44,514 nt of DNA from Candidatus Colimorpha pelethequi. GTDB lineage: Bacteria > Bacteroidota > Bacteroidia > Bacteroidales > P3. The stretch covers positions 1-44,514 of the forward strand of contig JAGHVO010000002.1 in assembly GCA_018064245.1 (NCBI GenBank). The letters are read 5' to 3'. The notes under the pieces are model-generated. The model saw only the letters and a program-made list of their open reading frames with translations. It had not been told where the DNA came from and searched no databases. Shown in pieces: positions 43,333-44,514 of this stretch; position 1 is the stretch's first letter; each line of letters opens with the position of its first letter. A program made the translations under genes and the position numbers.

Positions 43333-43381
43333 GGTGATTAGTGACCTTTACCTTTAACTCTTAACTAATTCTACAATCACT
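43333..43381 (+). repeat. heptamer repeats between luxS and tRNA-Arg
   Basis: GGTGATT, AGTGACC, TTTACCT, TTAACTC, TTAACTA, ATTCTAC, AATCACT run consecutively, joining the AGTGAnn and TTAACTn classes in one array. Confidence 0.7.
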
Positions 43382-43388
43382 CAAATAA

Positions 43389-43462
43389 GGCCCCGTAGTT
43401 CAGCTGAATAGAACGTCGGATTCCGGTTCCGAAAGTCGTGGGTTTGAATCCCGCCGGGGTCA
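43389..43462 (+). tRNA. tRNA-Arg (CCG)
   Basis: Acceptor GGCCCCG (43389-43395) pairs with CGGGGTC (43455-43461, one G-T pair), with discriminator A. The anticodon stem TCGGA/TCCGA encloses TTCCGGT, giving anticodon CCG. The T arm is GTGGGTTTGAATCCCGC. CCA is not encoded. Confidence 0.93.
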
Positions 43463-43479
43463 CAAAGATTGAAAAAACT

Positions 43480-43527
43480 GTCTGTTGGATGAATCTTTTT
43501 CAAGATCTGTCCAACAGACTTTTTTTA
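43480..43527 (+). terminator. terminator after tRNA-Arg
   Basis: GTCTGTTGGA (43480-43489) pairs with TCCAACAGAC (43510-43519), followed by seven T. On the minus strand the stem is followed by AGTTTTTT, so it could also stop a leftward transcript coming from the solitary CRISPR-like repeat. Confidence 0.85.
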
Positions 43528-43542
43528 TAAAATGAGCAATGG

Positions 43543-43717
43543 AGTTGTGAATTGCTTTGAAATTTTGTGTTTTTGCAGATGATAAACAACGGATTTAAGT
43601 TTTACTATTACTTCGAAGATGAAAATGTGTTACACAAGCAACTATAAATGTTAAAGCCCAGCGATAAACTGGGCTTAATTGGCGTTATATCCCCCTTTCG
43701 GGTTCTAAAACTTTTTT
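43543..43717 (+). ncRNA. probable tracrRNA: solitary repeat plus structured tail
   Basis: 43543-43589 equals the 47-base array repeat except A to G at repeat position 26 and C to T at position 28. If the crRNAs are transcribed from the minus strand, both changes keep G-U pairing with the crRNA repeat. The 3' side then gives the rest of a tracrRNA: stem AAGCCCAG/CTGGGCTT with a 7-base loop (43654-43676), a small CCC-TTTC-GGG stem (43693-43702), and six T (43712-43717). No consensus promoter is visible in the 16 bases between the tRNA terminator and the repeat, which is a weak point. The alternative is a leftward tracrRNA using the terminator at 43480-43527. Confidence 0.6.
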
Positions 43718-43759
43718 GCGAAATTACTACTTTTTTCTAAATCAACCAAATTTTTTCCA

Positions 43760-44514
43760 GTTGTGAATTGCTTTGAAATTTTGTATCTTTGCAGATGATA
43801 AACAACTCCTTTATTATGTACATCGCAACTTATGTGTTGTGAATTGCTTTGAAATTTTGTATCTTTGCAGATGATAAACAACGAATAATCCGTAACTGAA
43901 TAGATGGTTTCGTTGTGAATTGCTTTGAAATTTTGTATCTTTGCAGATGATAAACAACGCTCTACCAGCTGCCAATCTAGTACATTTTGTTGTGAATTGC
44001 TTTGAAATTTTGTATCTTTGCAGATGATAAACAACACCGCCCAGTTGGAGCGCAAGGACGAGGCTGTTGTGAATTGCTTTGAAATTTTGTATCTTTGCAG
44101 ATGATAAACAACGCAATCGAATTGCGAATAGACCGCTAATTGTTGTGAATTGCTTTGAAATTTTGTATCTTTGCAGATGATAAACAACTCTTCCATTATG
44201 ATGTACTGACCTAAGAAAGTTGTGAATTGCTTTGAAATTTTGTATCTTTGCAGATGATAAACAACTGAGACAACTTATCTCTGACTTGAAAGTGCGTTGT
44301 GAATTGCTTTGAAATTTTGTATCTTTGCAGATGATAAACAACGCGTAAGGCCTGGCATCAAGGTATTGTCTAGTTGTGAATTGCTTTGAAATTTTGTATC
44401 TTTGCAGATGATAAACAACGGTACAATCTTGAAAAGTTTGATCATAGTAGTTGTGAATTGCTTTGAAATTTTGTATCTTTGCAGATGATAAACAACAAAC
44501 GTATTATGTTAGAC
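43760..44514. CRISPR. CRISPR array, 47-bp repeats, type II-C style, runs off the window
   Basis: Ten identical repeats start at 43760, 43836, 43912, 43989, 44066, 44142, 44219, 44296, 44373 and 44450. Nine full spacers of 29-30 bases lie between, plus 18 bases of a tenth. The repeat starts GTTGTGAATTGC and ends GATAAACAAC; its ends are mutually complementary (GTTGT/ACAAC). Length 47 with 30-base spacers and this sequence type are characteristic of Bacteroidetes type II-C systems (Cas9, Cas1, Cas2). The cas genes are not in the window and should lie to the right. No repeat at the visible left end is degenerate apart from the solitary copy 170 bases away. Spacer targets cannot be assigned by eye. 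Confidence 0.97.

Noticed and set aside
43705-44341. Minus-strand open frames across the CRISPR array
   Set aside because: They consist of translated repeats and spacers; the repeat simply lacks stop codons in those frames.

Overview
The window reads as chromosomal DNA of a Bacteroidales bacterium. The evidence is the recurrent promoter form TTG/TTTG-N18..20-TAnnTTTG ahead of many genes, type IX secretion C-terminal domains on two secreted peptidases, lipoproteins with CQK(D/E)E after the lipobox, a single-chain PurL, a DUF4254/GT9 pair, a fused NfnA-NfnB protein, and a 47-nt type II-C-style CRISPR repeat. The genus cannot be settled from sequence alone.

Layout. (1) 1-3000 is an AT-rich accessory segment. 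It holds a truncated or start-less unknown gene, a secreted DRGH-type nuclease, an unknown gene, and an orphan LHH-family toxin tip whose base composition changes abruptly. (2) 3086-17175 is largely housekeeping: a FeoB-type GTPase/permease under a palindromic operator, two tandem M20 dipeptidases, the NfnAB fusion, a TPR protein, topA, an acidic/Lys-tailed protein and a ParE-type topoisomerase subunit. (3) 17452-26729 holds tRNA-Leu(UAG), a PGLGQ-motif envelope protein, a BspA-like LRR lipoprotein, a DUF4143 ATPase with three tandem 23-mers upstream, a 58-aa two-helix membrane protein, and a secreted hydrolase run (GH18, S8 subtilase, C10 streptopain-like). (4) 26810-37873 is mostly minus strand: purL, a PlsC-type acyltransferase, a possible 33-codon gene, a lectin/FGE-like lipoprotein, an ADP-forming acyl-CoA synthetase, pepD, an IPExxxVDY-like protein and a radical SAM protein. 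(5) 38164-43298 holds DUF4254, a GT9 heptosyltransferase-like protein, a histidine kinase without a visible regulator, a strongly folded intergenic element, and the mtnN-luxS pair that recycles S-adenosylhomocysteine and makes AI-2. (6) 43389 to the end holds tRNA-Arg(CCG), a solitary repeat with a structured downstream region (probable tracrRNA), and a CRISPR array of ten identical repeats that leaves the window. No cas gene is inside.

Two patterns cut across genes. First, low-complexity tandem repeats, mostly with a 7-bp period, sit between genes. They often abut a start codon or swallow a stop codon, and one lies in frame inside the NfnAB fusion. Second, every CRISPR repeat contains a near-perfect Bacteroidetes promoter, while the solitary repeat has lost it. 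Its two differences keep wobble pairing only if the crRNAs are read from the minus strand, so the two clues point to opposite orientations.
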